Shown: positions 6,170 to 8,396 of the stretch, one piece after another | Numbering within the stretch: the first letter of the stretch is position 1 | Layout of the letters: each line of letters begins with the position of its first letter | NCBI GenBank assembly: GCA_016200955.1 | Contig: JACQDU010000274.1 | Span: 1-8,396, forward strand | Direction of reading: 5' to 3' | Source: a bacterium | GTDB taxonomy: Bacteria > Planctomycetota > J058 > JACQDU01 | DNA length: 8,396 nucleotides | The notes under the pieces: model-generated | Databases searched by the model: none | The model's input: the letters and a program-made list of their open reading frames with translations, nothing else | What the model was told of the DNA's origin: nothing | Position numbers and translations under genes: made by a program

Positions 6170-7474
6170 TCATCGGTCCTCGGCGGCCACGAGCGCAAGG
6201 ACCTCTTCGGCGCTCTTCTTGATCGTCTCGTCGTGCGTCGCGGCGAGGGCGCGGCGGACGTGAGGCTCGAGGAAGCGGCCGAGGCGGTCGAGCGTATCCT
6301 TCCCGCGCTTCGCTCGCTCGGCGTCGCTCGAGACCCGGTCCGCGAGCGCCTGGAGGACGGCCCTCTCCTGCTCGGGCGTGATGCACTCGAGGCGAGCGAC
6401 GAGGACTCGCTTGAGCTCCCGCGGCTTGGGGTCGATCGAGATCGGCAGCACGCGGTTCGTGAGCTCGTCCGGGACGATGTAGAGGAGGCGCAGGCCCTCG
6501 GTGTGGAAGTAGCTCTTCTCCCAGGTCCTCGTCATGGCCTCGGCTTCCTTGGCGTAGAGGCCACAGGAGACGAGCTTCTCCTCGAGCTCCTTGCGGAGCG
6601 CGGCGACCATGTCGCCGATCGGCTTGACCGCGAGCTTGCGCCACGGGCGCTCGATGACGGTCTTCCCGAGGGCGAGGTTCGCGTGCGTGTAGGCGAAGGC
6701 GCCCCTGTTCCCGTGGACCTCGACGGCGAAGACGTGCTCGATCGGCTCCTTGCCGTCGTTCTCGACCTCGATCTTGTTGTCCTCGCCGGGGACCTCGGCC
6801 TTCGCTTCGGCGTAGAGCGCGTGCGCCTTCGCGTGGATCGGCATCGTGAACTGCCCGAGGCCGCGGTAGAAGAGGAACTTCTCCGACTCGACGGGACCGA
6901 TCCGGGGCGCCGTGCGGTGAACCGTCCTGAGGACGTTCGAGTCCGGGATCCGCGCGAAGCGCCACGGGTCGGTGTCGCTCACGTTGGGATACGTGTCGAG
7001 CCCCTCTCCCTTCGGGAGGACGTTGAAATCCCACTCGAGGAAGCTCTTCTCGACGGTCCTCATGTCGAGCGGGCCGTCCTGGATCTGACCCTCGGGCGGC
7101 CCCAGGGTGTCCGTGACCGGATACCACTGCGTGAGCACGCCCTTGTTGAAGCAGACGCGCACGCGGACGTGCTGTTCTCTGGGCGAGTCCGAGTAGAAGT
7201 AGGTGACCGGCGTCTCCATCTTCTTCGTGACGTTCGTGACCGGCACCTCGAGGCCCTTGTAGCCGCGGTCGCGGTAAGGGCACTCGCGGACCTTCGAGCG
7301 CGAGTAGACGAAGGAGGGCAAGCCCTCCTCCTCGTGCTGGAGGCCCTCGAGGGTCACTCCATCCGTTCCTTGCATCGAGGTGAACGTCCCCCACTCGTGA
7401 ACGATGAGGTCCGGTGCGGCCTTGTCGTCCGCACGGATCGCGGCCGTCGAGGCGAGCGCTGCCCCTATTGCCAC
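6170..7474 (-). CDS. Secreted HEWGTFT-motif protein of unknown function
   Basis: A 434-residue protein from a GTG start. Residues 1-15 (MAIGAALASTAAIRA) look like a short signal peptide with cleavage before ADD or DD, but the usual positively charged n-region is missing. The mature protein opens with VHEWGTFTSMQGTDG (25-39), a motif I recognise from uncharacterised proteins of Acidobacteria, Planctomycetes and similar groups. Further likely family motifs are EEEGLPSFVYSRSKV (48-62), KKMETPVTYFYSD (84-96), FLFYRGLGQFTMP (200-212) and WEKSYFHTEGLRLLYIVP (318-335). Strand-rich segments between them suggest a beta-sheet fold. The last 70 residues are charged and helical. No enzyme signature was recognised. 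It is first in a likely operon with the sigma factor and the FecR protein, which suggests an envelope role tied to that pair. The true start is in doubt because its 5' end overlaps the divergent RING-like gene; no clear ribosome binding site is seen. Confidence 0.85.
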   Translation of the reverse strand: MAIGAALASTAAIRADDKAAPDLIVHEWGTFTSMQGTDGVTLEGLQHEEEGLPSFVYSRSKVRECPYRDRGYKGLEVPVTNVTKKMETPVTYFYSDSPREQHVRVRVCFNKGVLTQWYPVTDTLGPPEGQIQDGPLDMRTVEKSFLEWDFNVLPKGEGLDTYPNVSDTDPWRFARIPDSNVLRTVHRTAPRIGPVESEKFLFYRGLGQFTMPIHAKAHALYAEAKAEVPGEDNKIEVENDGKEPIEHVFAVEVHGNRGAFAYTHANLALGKTVIERPWRKLAVKPIGDMVAALRKELEEKLVSCGLYAKEAEAMTRTWEKSYFHTEGLRLLYIVPDELTNRVLPISIDPKPRELKRVLVARLECITPEQERAVLQALADRVSSDAERAKRGKDTLDRLGRFLEPHVRRALAATHDETIKKSAEEVLALVAAEDR

Positions 7475-8350
7475 GCGGACATTGAGACGCGCCCCGACGG
7501 CGTCCGCTGCGCGAAGTGCGGCTCGGCGCACCACCTCTCTTGCTGGGAGGAGCACAAGAAGTGCTCCGTCTTCGGCTGCGAGGGCACCGAGCACCGCCCG
7601 CTCGGAGCGCTCGAGACGGCCCGCGTCATCGTGAGGGTCGGCCGCGAGGCCATGTCCGACGCTCTCGAGACCGCACGCGAGCGCCTCGGAGGCAAGAGCA
7701 CGGTCGGCCTTTTCGGGCTCTCGGTCCTCGTGACGGGCATGGGAGTGACGCCGCTCCTCTACCACCGGCACGCTTCCGCGAAGGTCGACATCGAGGTCGT
7801 CCTGGGAGCCCTGTTCGTGATCCTCTGGGTGTGGATCACGGCCCTCCTCTACAGGGGAGCGAAGATCGAGGACGACCTCACGCTGAGGCCGCTCCAGGCG
7901 ACTCCCGGCGACTACTACAAGCGCATCTTCGGGAAGGATCCCACGGCCGGAGGCTGCAGCGGCTGCTTCTCCGGAAGCGGCGGGAGCTCGGGGAGCAGCG
8001 GGAGCGGCTGCGATCTCGGCGGCTGCGGCAGCGCCGGCGGCGATCTCGAGGGGATCCTCGTCCTCATCGTGGTCGTCGTCGCGCTCGGGATCCTGATCTT
8101 CGTCGTCTTCCCTCTCGTGGCGTGGCTCGCCGTGGAGATCGTCTTCCCGATGATCGTCCTCGGGACGTACGGGGCGCTCTATGCCGCGCTCGCGTTCGCC
8201 GTGAACTCCGCCGAGGCGGTCAAGGGGAAGATCGTCCTCTGCATCATCCGCGCGACGGGGTATGCGTTTCTCTACACCGCGATCGTCGGGGTCGTCATCG
8301 GGATGGGGATCAAGGCTTACCACGTGTACGCGCCGCCGTTGCCTCACTGA
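7397..8350 (+). CDS. Membrane protein with N-terminal prokaryotic RING-like zinc domain
   Basis: A 317-residue protein from GTG 7397. Residues 22-61 form a zinc-binding module with C22-x2-C25, C38-x2-C41, H45/H46, C49, C56 and C61; the segment CAKCGSAHHLSCW (38-50) and the CSVFGC ending match the prokaryotic RING finger family 1 pattern. Such domains resemble eukaryotic RING fingers but have no proven ligase role in bacteria. Membrane spans follow at about 102-122 and 131-152. Residues 185-219 are a Gly/Ser/Cys-rich loop with CSGC and CDLGGC. Further spans cover about 219-270, probably two or three, and 280-305. The RING-like part probably faces the cytoplasm, by inference. No other ATG, GTG or TTG precedes C22 in frame, so the start must be 7397 or a rare codon; GAGGTGA at 7377-7383 is 13 bases upstream, rather far. 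The 5' end lies antisense to the HEWGTFT gene. Confidence 0.82.
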   Translation: MNDEVRCGLVVRTDRGRRGERCPYCHADIETRPDGVRCAKCGSAHHLSCWEEHKKCSVFGCEGTEHRPLGALETARVIVRVGREAMSDALETARERLGGKSTVGLFGLSVLVTGMGVTPLLYHRHASAKVDIEVVLGALFVILWVWITALLYRGAKIEDDLTLRPLQATPGDYYKRIFGKDPTAGGCSGCFSGSGGSSGSSGSGCDLGGCGSAGGDLEGILVLIVVVVALGILIFVVFPLVAWLAVEIVFPMIVLGTYGALYAALAFAVNSAEAVKGKIVLCIIRATGYAFLYTAIVGVVIGMGIKAYHVYAPPLPH

Positions 8351-8366
8351 GAGACAGCGGAGGTTC

Positions 8367-8383
8367 CCCCCGCGAAGCGGGGG
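8367..8383 (+). terminator. GC-rich hairpin after the RING-like gene, possible terminator
   Basis: CCCCCGC (8367-8373) pairs with GCGGGGG (8377-8383) around the loop GAA, starting 16 bases after the stop codon. No T-tract follows; the sequence goes on as AGGGCTGGGGTGG to the window end. This kind of C-run/GAA/G-run hairpin followed by a G-rich strand is also seen as a dispersed intergenic repeat in many G+C-rich genomes, so it may be a repeat rather than a true terminator. Confidence 0.45.
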
Positions 8384-8396
8384 AGGGCTGGGGTGG

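Noticed and set aside
5625..7394. A 589-codon minus-strand frame beginning inside the HEWGTFT gene and running into the sigma gene
   Set aside because: It is out of frame with both recognised proteins and is Arg/Gly/Pro-rich. An ATGA at the HEWGTFT stop belongs to this frame, but codon bias favours the sigma frame there.
6233..7396. Extension of the RING-like gene upstream to 6233 on the plus strand
   Set aside because: It is antisense to the conserved HEWGTFT gene and shows no recognisable domain.
7475..8347. Extension of the HEWGTFT reading frame upstream to 8347 on the minus strand
   Set aside because: This part is antisense to the RING-like membrane gene, gives Asp/Glu/Arg-rich sequence with no domain, and would put the signal peptide in the middle of the protein.

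Overview
The window is very G+C-rich bacterial DNA with strong G/C bias at third codon positions, few ATG starts and several GTG or TTG starts. The gene families fit a free-living, Gram-negative-type lineage such as Planctomycetota, Acidobacteriota or Myxococcota: an ECF sigma factor with a FecR-type membrane partner, a secreted HEWGTFT-motif protein, a PQQ-type propeller, a prokaryotic RING-like membrane protein and a SHOCT protein. This placement comes from gene content only; there is no rRNA or marker gene. No tRNA, rRNA, CRISPR array, transposase or phage gene was seen.

Region 1 (1-2206, minus strand): an N6-adenine-type DNA methyltransferase gene followed by the gene for a TPR-like/beta-propeller protein that runs off the left edge. 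Stop and start overlap as GTGA, so the two are probably translationally coupled. Region 2 (2207-4530, plus strand): a 184-base spacer, then a VOC/PhnB-like protein carrying a lysine-rich head and a histidine-rich tail, then an 81-base hairpin, then a proline-rich protein with a charged repeat and a C-terminal SHOCT domain.

Region 3 (4544-7474, minus strand): a likely three-gene operon read from right to left: a secreted HEWGTFT-motif protein, an ECF sigma factor and a FecR-domain membrane protein. Sigma and FecR genes overlap by GTGA, the usual layout of a sigma factor with its membrane-bound regulator. The secreted protein could be a target or accessory of this signalling pair, but that is inference. 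Region 4 (7397-8350, plus strand): a membrane protein with an N-terminal RING-like zinc-binding domain. Its only usable start lies inside the start of the HEWGTFT gene, so these divergent genes seem to overlap at their 5' ends. A short GC hairpin follows it at the window edge.

Nothing here is a clear-cut new defence or mobile system. The items most worth following up are the three-part VOC protein, the head-to-head overlap, the HEWGTFT-sigma-FecR operon and the intergenic hairpin.
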